A DNA stretch of 5,909 bases from Pseudomonadota bacterium (lineage in GTDB: Bacteria > Pseudomonadota > Gammaproteobacteria > DAOUQR01), in NCBI GenBank assembly GCA_030625525.1, contig DAOUQR010000083.1, forward strand, positions 1-5,909, written 5' to 3'. The position numbers and the translations under genes were made by a program. The notes under the pieces were generated by a model that saw nothing but the letters and a program-made list of their open reading frames with translations, searched no databases and was not told the origin of the DNA. This document shows positions 1-5,909 of this stretch, piece after piece; positions within the stretch are counted from its first letter, which is position 1, and every line of letters starts with the position of its first letter.

Positions 1-357
1 GATGTGGTCGATAATGATTGGATCGGGGCATACAACACTAACGGTGGATTAACCGCACGTGCAGTGGTCAGTCAACGCGTTCCAGAAGGAATGGTGATGA
101 TGTATCACGCGCAAGAAAAACTTGTCAATGTTCCTGTGAGTGAAGCGACCGGGTTTCGTGGGGGTATTCATAATTCAGTTACACGTACCTGTATTAAACC
201 AACCCACATGATCGGTGGTTATGCTCAGCTTTCTTATGGATTTAACTACTATGGTACGGTTGGTTCTAATCGTGATGAATTTGTGATTATACGCAAATTG
301 CGTAAGGTAGAGTGGATGAACGAAGAATCTGTAGCAGCAACGGAGGATAGCCAATGA
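1..357 (+). CDS. narG: Respiratory nitrate reductase alpha subunit NarG, C-terminal 118 residues (5' end outside window)
   Basis: This is the end of the catalytic subunit of membrane-bound nitrate reductase, which reduces nitrate to nitrite at a Mo-bis-molybdopterin guanine dinucleotide centre on the cytoplasmic face. The frame is open from base 1 (Asp-Val-Val-Asp-Asn-Asp-Trp) and ends at TGA 355-357, so the gene is cut by the window edge; the GTG at base 4 is an internal codon, not a start. The visible part is the molybdopterin-dinucleotide-binding C-terminal domain. Family-typical strings are LTARAVVSQRVPEGM, GGIHNSVTRT, KPTHMIGGYAQL and YGFNYYGTVGSNRDEFV, which match E. coli NarG nearly residue for residue as I remember it. 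E. coli NarG is about 1,250 residues, so roughly a tenth is seen. The variable acidic tail after the last conserved block is short, as in relatives. The stop overlaps the narH start (ATGA). The N-terminal Fe-S cluster and Mo ligand lie outside the window and cannot be checked. Confidence 0.97.
   Translation, partial: DVVDNDWIGAYNTNGGLTARAVVSQRVPEGMVMMYHAQEKLVNVPVSEATGFRGGIHNSVTRTCIKPTHMIGGYAQLSYGFNYYGTVGSNRDEFVIIRKLRKVEWMNEESVAATEDSQ
342..347 (+). promoter_or_regulatory. Shine-Dalgarno site for narH
   Basis: GGAGGA lies inside the last codons of narG, six bases before the ATG at 354. It is the strongest ribosome binding site in the window and fixes the narH start at the ATGA overlap, so narH can be initiated independently as well as by coupling to narG. 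Confidence 0.8.
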
Positions 358-1862
358 AGATCCGAGCACAAATAGGCATGGTGCTAAATTTAGATAAGTG
401 CATTGGCTGTCATACTTGTTCTGTCACTTGTAAGAATGTTTGGACCTCTAGAGAAGGCGTTGAGTACGCTTGGTTTAACAATGTCGAGACAAAACCTGGC
501 ATTGGCTATCCGAAAGAATGGGAGAATCAATCGAAGTGGAATGGCGGTTGGGAGCTATCTAAAAAGAATAAACTTCGATTAAAATCAGGTAGTAAACTAA
601 AGATTTTAGCAAATATTTTTGCTAATCCTAATCTTCCAGAAATTGATGATTATTACGAACCCTTCACTTTCGATTATCAACATCTTCATAACTCACCTGA
701 AGCTAAAACGCCGCCAGTGGCGCAGCCTATTTCAATTTTGACGGGCCAGAAGATGGATAAAATTGAATGGGGCCCAAATTGGGAAGAGATCTTAGGCGGT
801 GAGTTTTACAAACGAAGCAAAGATAAAAACTTTGATTCGATAGATAAAGAAATCTATAAAGAATTTGAAAAAACTTTTATGATGTATCTGCCTCGACTTT
901 GCGAACATTGCTTAAACCCTGCTTGTGTTGCTGCCTGCCCATCTGGTGCTATCTATAAGCGTGAAGAAGATGGTATTGTGCTCATCGATCAGGATAAATG
1001 TCGCGGCTGGCGTATGTGTGTCAGTGCTTGCCCGTATAAAAAGATTTATTACAATTGGAAATCTGGAAAATCTGAAAAATGTACTTTTTGCTATCCGCGT
1101 ATAGAGGCGGGGCAACCTACCGTTTGTTCTGAAACTTGCGTTGGACGTATTCGTTATTTAGGTGTCTTACTGTACGATGCGGATCAAATTGAAACCGCAG
1201 CCAGTATGTCAGATGAACAAGATCTTTATCAAGCACAGCTGGATGTATTTTTGGATCCGCATGATCCTGAGGTTCTTGCTGAAGCACGCAAAGAAGGGAT
1301 CCCTGAAGCTTGGTTGACGGCGGCGCAAAAATCACCTGTTTATAAAATGGCGATCGATTGGAAAGTTGCATTCCCATTACATCCAGAGTATCGAACGTTA
1401 CCAATGGTATGGTACATCCCACCACTTAGCCCAATTCAAAGTGTGGTCGATAGTGGACTGATGCATATGCAGGGTGAGATCCCTGATGTTCATAAATTAC
1501 GGATCCCTGTAAAATATCTGGCGAATTTACTGACGGCAGGTAAGGAAGCCCCCATTGTTCATGCGCTAGAACGAATTTTTGCAATGCGTGCGTTTATGCG
1601 ATCTAAAGTGGTCGATGGCAAACAGAACATGAAAGTGTTGGAACAGGTCGATTTAACAGTCGATCTGGTTGAAGACATGTATCGTTACATGGCGCTTGCC
1701 GATTATGAAGACCGTTTTGTTGTCCCTTCTAGCCATAAGGAAAATGCGACTGATGCATTTTCAGATCGCTCTGGCTGTGGTTTTGAAACCAGTGGTGCCA
1801 CAATCTCGATCCCTTTGAGTCAGGTAAGACCTCGTAGTAAAAATCTTTTTGGTGGGAAGTAA
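354..1862 (+). CDS. narH: Respiratory nitrate reductase beta subunit NarH (four Fe-S clusters)
   Basis: NarH is the cytoplasmic electron-transfer subunit that wires the NarI haems to NarG. The 502-residue product (E. coli: 512) carries the full ligand set in four groups: Cys16/19/22/26, Cys183/186/191/195, Cys216/222/226 and Cys243/246/258/262. In the third group a Trp (W219, in CRGWRMC) stands where a fourth Cys would be, the known signature of the [3Fe-4S] cluster; by analogy with E. coli the other twelve Cys hold three [4Fe-4S] clusters. The start at 354 gives MKIRAQIGMVLNLDKC, the same N-terminus as E. coli NarH, and has a strong GGAGGA six bases upstream. The conserved C-terminal domain includes LPMVWYIPPLSPIQS, IPVKYLANLLTAG and YEDRFVVPSSH. 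After the conserved GCGF at about residue 476 the tail is short and differs from the enteric one, ending in Gly-Gly-Lys. The stop is 3 bases before narJ. No broken frame or missing ligand is seen. Confidence 0.98.
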   Translation: MKIRAQIGMVLNLDKCIGCHTCSVTCKNVWTSREGVEYAWFNNVETKPGIGYPKEWENQSKWNGGWELSKKNKLRLKSGSKLKILANIFANPNLPEIDDYYEPFTFDYQHLHNSPEAKTPPVAQPISILTGQKMDKIEWGPNWEEILGGEFYKRSKDKNFDSIDKEIYKEFEKTFMMYLPRLCEHCLNPACVAACPSGAIYKREEDGIVLIDQDKCRGWRMCVSACPYKKIYYNWKSGKSEKCTFCYPRIEAGQPTVCSETCVGRIRYLGVLLYDADQIETAASMSDEQDLYQAQLDVFLDPHDPEVLAEARKEGIPEAWLTAAQKSPVYKMAIDWKVAFPLHPEYRTLPMVWYIPPLSPIQSVVDSGLMHMQGEIPDVHKLRIPVKYLANLLTAGKEAPIVHALERIFAMRAFMRSKVVDGKQNMKVLEQVDLTVDLVEDMYRYMALADYEDRFVVPSSHKENATDAFSDRSGCGFETSGATISIPLSQVRPRSKNLFGGK

Positions 1863-1865
1863 ATT

Positions 1866-2543
1866 ATGACGAATAAAACGTTTAAAATCTTGGCGCTACT
1901 TTTAATGTATCCAAAAGCTGAACTTGTCAGTGAATTACCACATTTTTTAGATGTGCTTGCTGATGAAGCCTTATTAACTCCAGAAGATCTGCAAGCAGTC
2001 ACTGTGTTAATTACAAAACTACAGCAAACTGACTTGTTAGAATTACAAGAAAATTATGTTGCTTTATTTGATCGAAGTCGCTTGTTGTCGTTGCACTTGT
2101 TTGAACATGTCCATGGCGAATCGCGTGACCGTGGACAAGCCATGGTCGATTTGGCTGCTTCATATCAAAAGGCAAATTTAGCTTTAAAAGACGGCGAGTT
2201 ACCTGATTATTTACCTGTTTTTCTGGAATTTGCATCAAGCTTGCCATTAAAAGAAGCGGCTGTTTTATTAGCCGAACCCATTAATATTTTGGCCACGCTA
2301 GAAGCGAGATTAAAAGAGCGACAAAGTGCTTATCAATCGGTTTTTAGCGCGATACTCAGTCTTGCCGATGGAGAAGCGGATCCTAAAATTATCGAGCAAA
2401 CTTTAGATAACGATAAAACGCAAGAGTCTGAACTTGAAGATCTTGAAGAGCTTGATAAGCAATGGGAAGAACGGCCGGTAACTTTCGGTGGAGAGGGTAT
2501 GGGTTCTGATTGCGGAAGTTGCAGTTACTCAGAGAAACAATAA
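1866..2543 (+). CDS. narJ: Nitrate reductase assembly chaperone NarJ (delta subunit)
   Basis: NarJ is a cytoplasmic, system-specific chaperone of the TorD/DmsD/NarJ class. It binds apo-NarG and is needed for molybdenum cofactor insertion and for anchoring NarGH to NarI; it is not part of the final enzyme. The product has 225 residues (E. coli: 236). The diagnostic block LFEHVHGESRDRGQAMVDL sits at about residues 78-96, preceded by a YVALFDRSR segment and followed by LPDYLPVFLEFASSLP; these match NarJ from E. coli. The start at 1866 gives MTNKTFKILALLLMYP, aligning with the family N-terminus; GGGAAG at 1854-1859 is a modest ribosome binding site six bases upstream. The C-terminal third is acidic (residues about 180-200, a run rich in Glu and Asp) and the end carries a CxxC pair, Cys216 and Cys219, in Asp-Cys-Gly-Ser-Cys. 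That tail is absent from enteric NarJ as I recall it; its role is unknown. Confidence 0.96.
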   Translation: MTNKTFKILALLLMYPKAELVSELPHFLDVLADEALLTPEDLQAVTVLITKLQQTDLLELQENYVALFDRSRLLSLHLFEHVHGESRDRGQAMVDLAASYQKANLALKDGELPDYLPVFLEFASSLPLKEAAVLLAEPINILATLEARLKERQSAYQSVFSAILSLADGEADPKIIEQTLDNDKTQESELEDLEELDKQWEERPVTFGGEGMGSDCGSCSYSEKQ

Positions 2544-2550
2544 GGTCTTT

Positions 2551-2555
2551 AAGGA
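2551..2555 (+). promoter_or_regulatory. Shine-Dalgarno site for narI
   Basis: AAGGA in the 18-base narJ-narI gap lies six bases before the ATG at 2562. It supports that start, which also gives the family-typical N-terminus. The gap holds nothing else recognisable. Confidence 0.7.
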
Positions 2556-2561
2556 AAAATT

Positions 2562-3245
2562 ATGCAGCATTATATTAATCAACTTTTATTTGGCTATTAT
2601 CCCTATATTGCCACGGTAATTTTTATTCTTGGTTGCCTTGGGCGATACGAATATGTGCAGTATGGTTGGCGTTCCGGCTCAAGCCAACTTTTACGTAATC
2701 GTGGTATGCGTATTGGTAGCAATTTTTTTCATGTCGGTATTATCTTGTTATTATCGGGCCATTTTATTGGCCTATTGATGCCTGAATCACTTTATCATCC
2801 TTTCATTTCTAGTGGATCAAAACAATTAATAGCGATGACGGCGGGTGGTATCTTTGGTTCTGTGGCTTTTATTGGACTCACTATGTTAGTTGTTCGTCGA
2901 CTATTTGATGCGCGTGTTCGTGCTCAAAGTAGTTTTATGGACATATTAATTTTATTATTGCTTTATGTTCAATTGATTATAGGTTTAATCTCCATTTCCG
3001 TATCCGCACAACATCCAGATGGTAGTAGTATGGTTGCTTTAGCCAACTGGGTACAGCACACTGTTACTTTTCAGTCAGATGCGGCGAGTTATCTTCTTGG
3101 AGTTAATTTTATTTTTAAATTGCATATCTTTTTAGGGTTAACAATACTTTTGTTATTTCCGTTTACTCGACTCGTCCATATATTAAGTGCGCCGATAGGC
3201 TATTTGTTTCGAGTTGGATATCAAATTGTACGTAAGAGGCTTTAA
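2562..3245 (+). CDS. narI: Respiratory nitrate reductase gamma subunit NarI (di-haem cytochrome b)
   Basis: NarI is the inner-membrane subunit that oxidises quinol on the periplasmic side, passes electrons through two b haems to NarH and anchors NarGH. The product has 227 residues (E. coli: 225) and about five hydrophobic segments (near residues 12-27, 53-73, 88-111, 125-146 and 180-202). The four expected axial histidines are present: His57 (NFFHVG), His67 (SGHFIG), His188 (FKLHIF) and His206 (RLVHIL), each shifted by one from the E. coli ligands His56/66/187/205. Other family marks are RYEYVQYGWR near residue 28 and the SAQHPDGS loop near residue 148. The C-terminus is basic (Arg-Lys-Arg-Leu), consistent with a cytoplasmic end contacting NarGH. 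The end of narI also carries the modA ribosome binding site, and modA starts only 4 bases after the stop, so the nitrate reductase and molybdate uptake genes are physically joined here. Confidence 0.97.
   Translation: MQHYINQLLFGYYPYIATVIFILGCLGRYEYVQYGWRSGSSQLLRNRGMRIGSNFFHVGIILLLSGHFIGLLMPESLYHPFISSGSKQLIAMTAGGIFGSVAFIGLTMLVVRRLFDARVRAQSSFMDILILLLLYVQLIIGLISISVSAQHPDGSSMVALANWVQHTVTFQSDAASYLLGVNFIFKLHIFLGLTILLLFPFTRLVHILSAPIGYLFRVGYQIVRKRL
3234..3239 (+). promoter_or_regulatory. Shine-Dalgarno site for modA, within the narI 3' end
   Basis: AAGAGG lies ten bases before the ATG at 3250. It favours that start over the in-frame ATG at 3214, which would add 12 residues ahead of the signal peptide, and over ATG 3262, which would remove the basic Arg-Lys of the signal peptide. 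Confidence 0.6.
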
Positions 3246-3249
3246 TCTA

Positions 3250-4005
3250 ATGTTACGAAAGATGCTCCTTTTTATAGTTTGTTTGTTGTCATTAAGTCTA
3301 GTGAATGCAAGTAATTCACAGCAAAGCTTAACGGTAGCGGTTGCTTCGAATTTTCGTCCAACCCTACAAAAAATTGTAACTCGATTCGAAAAGCTAACGG
3401 GTAATAAAGTTTTAATAAGCTCTGCTTCTACCGGTAAGCTCTATCAACAAATAAAAAATGGTGCGCCTTTCGATATTTTTTTGGCGGCCGATGCGATACA
3501 TCCAACATTATTGACGAAGACTAAGCTTGCAGTTGCTCAATCACGTTTTACCTATGCTTTAGGTCGTTTAGTTTTGTGGGCCCCGAAAAAAGACATTCAT
3601 AGTTCTGGCGCGCAATTTTTGAAGCGAGAGAATTATCGATATTTATCGATCGCTAATCCAAAATTTGCGCCTTATGGTATTGCTGCTCAACAAGTTTTAA
3701 AGTCACTGGGAGTTTGGGCACAGTTACGCCCACGGATAGTGGAAGGTGAAAATGTGAGTCAGGCAGTGAATTATGTTGCTAGTCATAATGCGGAGCTAGG
3801 GATTGTTGCTTTATCGCTAGTTAAAGGTTTGAGTAAATCAGTTAATGTTTGGCTTATTCCAACAACGCTTTATCAACCGATACAACAACAAGCCGTATTA
3901 CTCACACGCGCTAAAAATAATAAGCTAGCATCCCAATTTATTCACTTCTTAAAAACCAATAATACCAAAATATTAATTCGAGATTCTGGTTATACAATTG
4001 CATGA
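3250..4005 (+). CDS. modA: Molybdate ABC transporter periplasmic binding protein ModA
   Basis: ModA captures molybdate (and usually tungstate) in the periplasm and delivers it to ModBC. From the chosen start the product has 251 residues. It opens with a Sec-type signal peptide: Leu-Arg-Lys, a hydrophobic core at about residues 6-18, and a likely cleavage after Val-Asn-Ala (residue 20). An earlier in-frame ATG at 3214 exists but lies inside narI and has a poorer context. Binding-pocket motifs are AVASNF (Ser33, Asn34), SSASTGKL (about 57-64), the family-typical GAPFDIFLAAD, NPKFAPYG (Tyr142), GENVSQAV (Val169) and ELGIVALS. The Tyr in APYG, the SSASTG form and RFTYALGRLVLW resemble the Azotobacter vinelandii ModA2 type, where I recall a Thr-Asn-Ser-Tyr-Val ligand set, more than E. 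coli ModA, whose pocket Tyr comes from a later position that is Ala here. The TGA stop overlaps the modB start. Choice between molybdate and tungstate cannot be read from sequence; the nar and mod neighbours favour molybdate. Confidence 0.95.
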   Translation: MLRKMLLFIVCLLSLSLVNASNSQQSLTVAVASNFRPTLQKIVTRFEKLTGNKVLISSASTGKLYQQIKNGAPFDIFLAADAIHPTLLTKTKLAVAQSRFTYALGRLVLWAPKKDIHSSGAQFLKRENYRYLSIANPKFAPYGIAAQQVLKSLGVWAQLRPRIVEGENVSQAVNYVASHNAELGIVALSLVKGLSKSVNVWLIPTTLYQPIQQQAVLLTRAKNNKLASQFIHFLKTNNTKILIRDSGYTIA

Positions 4006-4694
4006 CAATGGCACCCATCGCATCAGTTGATTTTAGTTCATTATGGCTTAGTTTGCGTTTAGCTGGAGTGAGTACTTTTCTCTTATTAATGATTGGATTG
4101 CCATTAGCACAATGGCTTGCTAAAACGCGATCTTGGATCAAAGTTTACGTTGAAGCATTAGTCGCTATGCCTTTGGTGTTGCCCCCAACCGTCTTAGGTT
4201 TTTATTTATTAATTGCCTTAGGCTCTCACGGATTTATTGGTGAAACGTGGACATTAATATCGGGGCATTCACTGGCGTTTAGTTTTTCAGGTTTGGTGAT
4301 TGGCTCAGTCATTTACTCGTTGCCATTTGTCATACAGCCGTTGCAAACAGCATTTGAATCGATTGGTGATTGGCCAATGGAAGTTGCAGCGACATTAGGT
4401 GCCAGTAAATTTGATCGTTTTCTTTCAATCAAACTACCCTTAGCTAAACGTGGATTAATTACTGCGATGGTTTTAGGTTTTGCTCATACGCTAGGAGAGT
4501 TCGGTGTTGTATTAATGCTTGGTGGCAACATACCAGGAAAAACCAAATTGGTTTCAATTGAGATTTATGATAAAGTTGAGCAGTTTCAGTACGCGCAAGC
4601 GAATACTTTATCTATGATATTACTTTTGTTTTCATTTCTAATGTTGCTAGCGCTTTTTGCTTTTAACCATCAAGGAACCAAACTTCGAATATGA
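4002..4694 (+). CDS. modB: Molybdate ABC transporter permease ModB
   Basis: ModB is the inner-membrane channel of the molybdate importer, working as a dimer with two ModC ATPases. The product has 230 residues (E. coli: 229) with about five hydrophobic segments (near 14-40, 50-73, 88-111, 150-173 and 200-222). Family marks are MPLVLPPTVLGFYLL near residue 56, GFIGE near 78, and the cytoplasmic EAA loop beginning at Glu127 (EVAATLGAS...KLPLA), the contact site for ModC; it is followed by GFAHTLGEFG and GGNIPGKT, both typical of ModB. The ATG at 4002 overlaps the modA stop as ATGA and no good Shine-Dalgarno precedes it, so translation is probably coupled to modA. A second in-frame ATG at 4008 (residue 3) is an equally plausible start and changes only two residues. 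The gene ends in another ATGA overlap with modC. Confidence 0.96.
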   Translation: MTMAPIASVDFSSLWLSLRLAGVSTFLLLMIGLPLAQWLAKTRSWIKVYVEALVAMPLVLPPTVLGFYLLIALGSHGFIGETWTLISGHSLAFSFSGLVIGSVIYSLPFVIQPLQTAFESIGDWPMEVAATLGASKFDRFLSIKLPLAKRGLITAMVLGFAHTLGEFGVVLMLGGNIPGKTKLVSIEIYDKVEQFQYAQANTLSMILLLFSFLMLLALFAFNHQGTKLRI

Positions 4695-5749
4695 GCGCAA
4701 TAATGGGTTCTTATTTATTAAAGCGTGAACATACGATTATAGATTGTAATTTTAATATTCCTGCCAACGGGATCACTGGACTTTTCGGGCCTTCTGGTGC
4801 GGGTAAAACGAGTCTATTACGTTGTATCGCCGGCTTAGAACGACCATCAAAAGGGCAGTTATTTATTAATGATCTCTGCTGGCAGGATAGTCATGCCGGT
4901 ATTTTTATTCCTACACATAAACGTCAACTGAGTTATGTTTTTCAAGATCCACATCTCTTTACGCATTTTAGTGTAAAGAAAAATTTGATGTATGGTTATC
5001 GCAGAAATAAAAATAATAAGCGTTATATCAAAATTGAAGATGTGATCAACTGGATGTGTTTGGAAGCCTTGCTCGATCGAAACATTCATAGCTTATCAGG
5101 CGGAGAAAAACAGCGAGTGGCAATCGCGCGAGCGTTGCTTTGTAATCCGATGCTACTTTTAATGGATGAACCTGTTTCAGCCCTCGATTTAGATAGTAAG
5201 AATGAAGTGTTGTCTTGTCTTGAAAATTTGCAACAAGACGTTTCTATTCCTATTTTGTATGTTACGCATTCACAACAAGAATTGGCCCAACTAGCCGATC
5301 ATATTTTGTTGATGGATGATGGTGAGATCCACGCATCAGCGCCTGCTGAAGAAATTTTAACTCAATTATCTTCTGCAAGTGTTAAGAATAATGCGCCATC
5401 TATTGTCATGGCTAAGCTTGTAAAACAGGATCCAACATACCCATTAAGTTACTTATCATTTGCAGGTGGTGATATAGCGATCCCATTAATAAAAAATACA
5501 ATAGGTGACACAGTGAGCCTTAAGGTTTACGCAAAAGATGTTACGCTATTTCTTGCTAAACCACCGCGTTCGAGTGTTTTAAACACGTATCAAGCAAGCA
5601 TTGCTTCAATTGAAAAAGAAAGCGATCGAGTACAGCTTAATTTAAATGGGATCTTGTTAAATGCGTTTGTTACACGTAAAGCAATCGACGCGCTTAATTT
5701 ACATCAAGGTATGAAGATCTACGTACAAATTAAGTTTACATCAATCTAA
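4691..5749 (+). CDS. modC: Molybdate ABC transporter ATP-binding protein ModC with C-terminal Mop/TOBE domain
   Basis: ModC hydrolyses ATP to drive molybdate import through ModB. At 352 residues it equals E. coli ModC in length. All ABC motifs are intact: Walker A GPSGAGKTS (33-41), Q-loop Gln85 (YVFQDPHLF), signature LSGGEKQR (from 135), Walker B LLLMDEP with Asp159 and Glu160, D-loop SALD and H-loop His193 (YVTHS). From about residue 230 a C-terminal region follows, ending in a single Mop-type (TOBE) molybdate-binding domain at about 290-352, seen in VYAKDVTLFLAKPP, SVLNTYQASI and the terminal KIYVQIKFTSI; in some ModC proteins such domains sense molybdate and inhibit transport. The Mop domain and the modAB context separate it from other importer ATPases. 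A Lys/Asn/Arg-rich stretch at about 103-112, before the signature, is a variable loop. The start at 4691 overlaps modB (ATGA); an in-frame ATG at 4703 is a weaker alternative. Confidence 0.96.
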   Translation: MSAIMGSYLLKREHTIIDCNFNIPANGITGLFGPSGAGKTSLLRCIAGLERPSKGQLFINDLCWQDSHAGIFIPTHKRQLSYVFQDPHLFTHFSVKKNLMYGYRRNKNNKRYIKIEDVINWMCLEALLDRNIHSLSGGEKQRVAIARALLCNPMLLLMDEPVSALDLDSKNEVLSCLENLQQDVSIPILYVTHSQQELAQLADHILLMDDGEIHASAPAEEILTQLSSASVKNNAPSIVMAKLVKQDPTYPLSYLSFAGGDIAIPLIKNTIGDTVSLKVYAKDVTLFLAKPPRSSVLNTYQASIASIEKESDRVQLNLNGILLNAFVTRKAIDALNLHQGMKIYVQIKFTSI

Positions 5750-5753
5750 TGGT

Positions 5754-5759
5754 AAGGTG
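5754..5759 (+). promoter_or_regulatory. Shine-Dalgarno site for the MoeB/ThiF-like gene
   Basis: AAGGTG in the 14-base gap after modC lies four bases before the ATG at 5764 (the AAGG core is six bases away). It supports that start. The gap is too short for a hairpin terminator and none is seen. Confidence 0.6.
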
Positions 5760-5763
5760 ACGT

Positions 5764-5909
5764 ATGGAAAATTTAAATCAACATGAGCTGGCACGTTATG
5801 CGAGACACTTCTCCCTTACCGGCGTTGGCGTCGAAGGCCAAAAAAAATTAAAACAGTCATCCATTCTGTGTATTGGAGCGGGAGGCATAGGCTCTCCAGC
5901 ACTTTATTA
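5764..5909 (+). CDS. E1-like adenylyltransferase of the MoeB/ThiF/HesA family, N-terminal 48 residues (3' end outside window)
   Basis: Proteins of this family use ATP to adenylate the C-terminal Gly-Gly of a small sulfur carrier: MoaD for MoeB (molybdopterin synthase) or ThiS for ThiF (thiamine). The 48 full codons show the family opening: LARYARHFSL at 9-18, then VEGQKKLKQSSILCIGAGGIGSPAL. The latter holds the nucleotide-binding GxGGxGS loop at Gly38-Ser44. Arg14 aligns with Arg14 of E. coli MoeB, which I recall reaching into the partner subunit's active site. The frame is open to the window end, with no stop. It starts 14 bases after modC with its own ribosome binding site, so it is probably the next gene of the same transcript. 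Context (nitrate reductase and molybdate uptake) favours MoeB, but ThiF and HesA-like proteins share everything visible, so I leave the symbol blank. The zinc-binding CxxC pairs and any C-terminal rhodanese domain would lie beyond the window. Confidence 0.88.
   Translation, partial: MENLNQHELARYARHFSLTGVGVEGQKKLKQSSILCIGAGGIGSPALY

Noticed and set aside
4..357. A 117-residue open frame starting at GTG 4, as a stand-alone small gene
   Set aside because: The frame is open upstream to base 1 and the translation is the C-terminus of NarG throughout; the GTG is an internal Val codon.
999..1022. Trp in place of a cluster Cys in NarH (CRGWRMC), as a damaged Fe-S site
   Set aside because: This Trp is the normal [3Fe-4S] signature of NarH, also present in E. 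coli, so it is not a lesion.
1117..1425. Minus-strand open frame of 102 residues inside narH
   Set aside because: It lies antisense to strongly conserved NarH coding sequence, has no recognisable domain and no sensible gene context; the other minus-strand frames (for example 175-369, 912-1115, 2011-2247, 3938-4141, 4859-5089) fail for the same reasons.
2970..2990. TTGAT-like half site resembling an FNR box
   Set aside because: There is no matching ATCAA half at the right spacing and it lies deep inside the narI coding sequence, far from any gene start that would need it.
3274..3282. Possible lipobox Cys in the ModA leader (Cys11)
   Set aside because: The Cys is in the middle of the hydrophobic core, too early for a signal peptidase II site, while a good signal peptidase I site follows at Val-Asn-Ala.
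5750..5763. Possible terminator between modC and the next gene
   Set aside because: The 14-base gap holds no inverted repeat or T-run and contains the next gene's ribosome binding site.

Overview
The window is a tightly packed, single-strand run of eight genes (all +) with almost no non-coding DNA. It reads narG (3' end only) - narH - narJ - narI - modA - modB - modC - moeB/thiF-like (5' end only). The host is most likely a gammaproteobacterium. NarG, NarH, NarJ and NarI all read, from memory, as close relatives of the Escherichia coli NarGHJI proteins, with the same cysteine and histidine ligand spacing, but the DNA is clearly AT-rich (about 40% GC by eye) and not enterobacterial in codon use. 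I cannot name the genus.

Bases 1-3245 hold a respiratory nitrate reductase set: the C-terminal end of the molybdenum catalytic subunit NarG, the four-cluster iron-sulfur subunit NarH, the assembly chaperone NarJ and the di-haem membrane subunit NarI. Electrons from quinol pass through the NarI haems and the NarH Fe-S clusters to the Mo-bisMGD site of NarG, where nitrate is reduced to nitrite on the cytoplasmic side.

Bases 3250-5749 hold a complete high-affinity molybdate ABC importer: periplasmic binding protein ModA, permease ModB and ATPase ModC with its C-terminal molybdate-binding domain. At 5764 an E1-like (MoeB/ThiF/HesA) adenylyltransferase begins and runs off the window. If it is MoeB, it activates the sulfur-carrier subunit of molybdopterin synthase.

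The logic of the layout is metal supply: enzyme, its chaperone, uptake of its metal, and then a probable cofactor-synthesis step. Junctions are ATGA overlaps (narG/narH, modA/modB, modB/modC) or gaps of 3, 18, 4 and 14 bases, so there is no room for terminators and little for intergenic promoters. I read this as one transcript driven from upstream of the window. No stretch over 300 bases lacks a gene. I found no RNA gene, mobile element, CRISPR array or clear internal promoter or terminator. Every gene is assignable to a known family; the noteworthy point is the linkage, not a new system.
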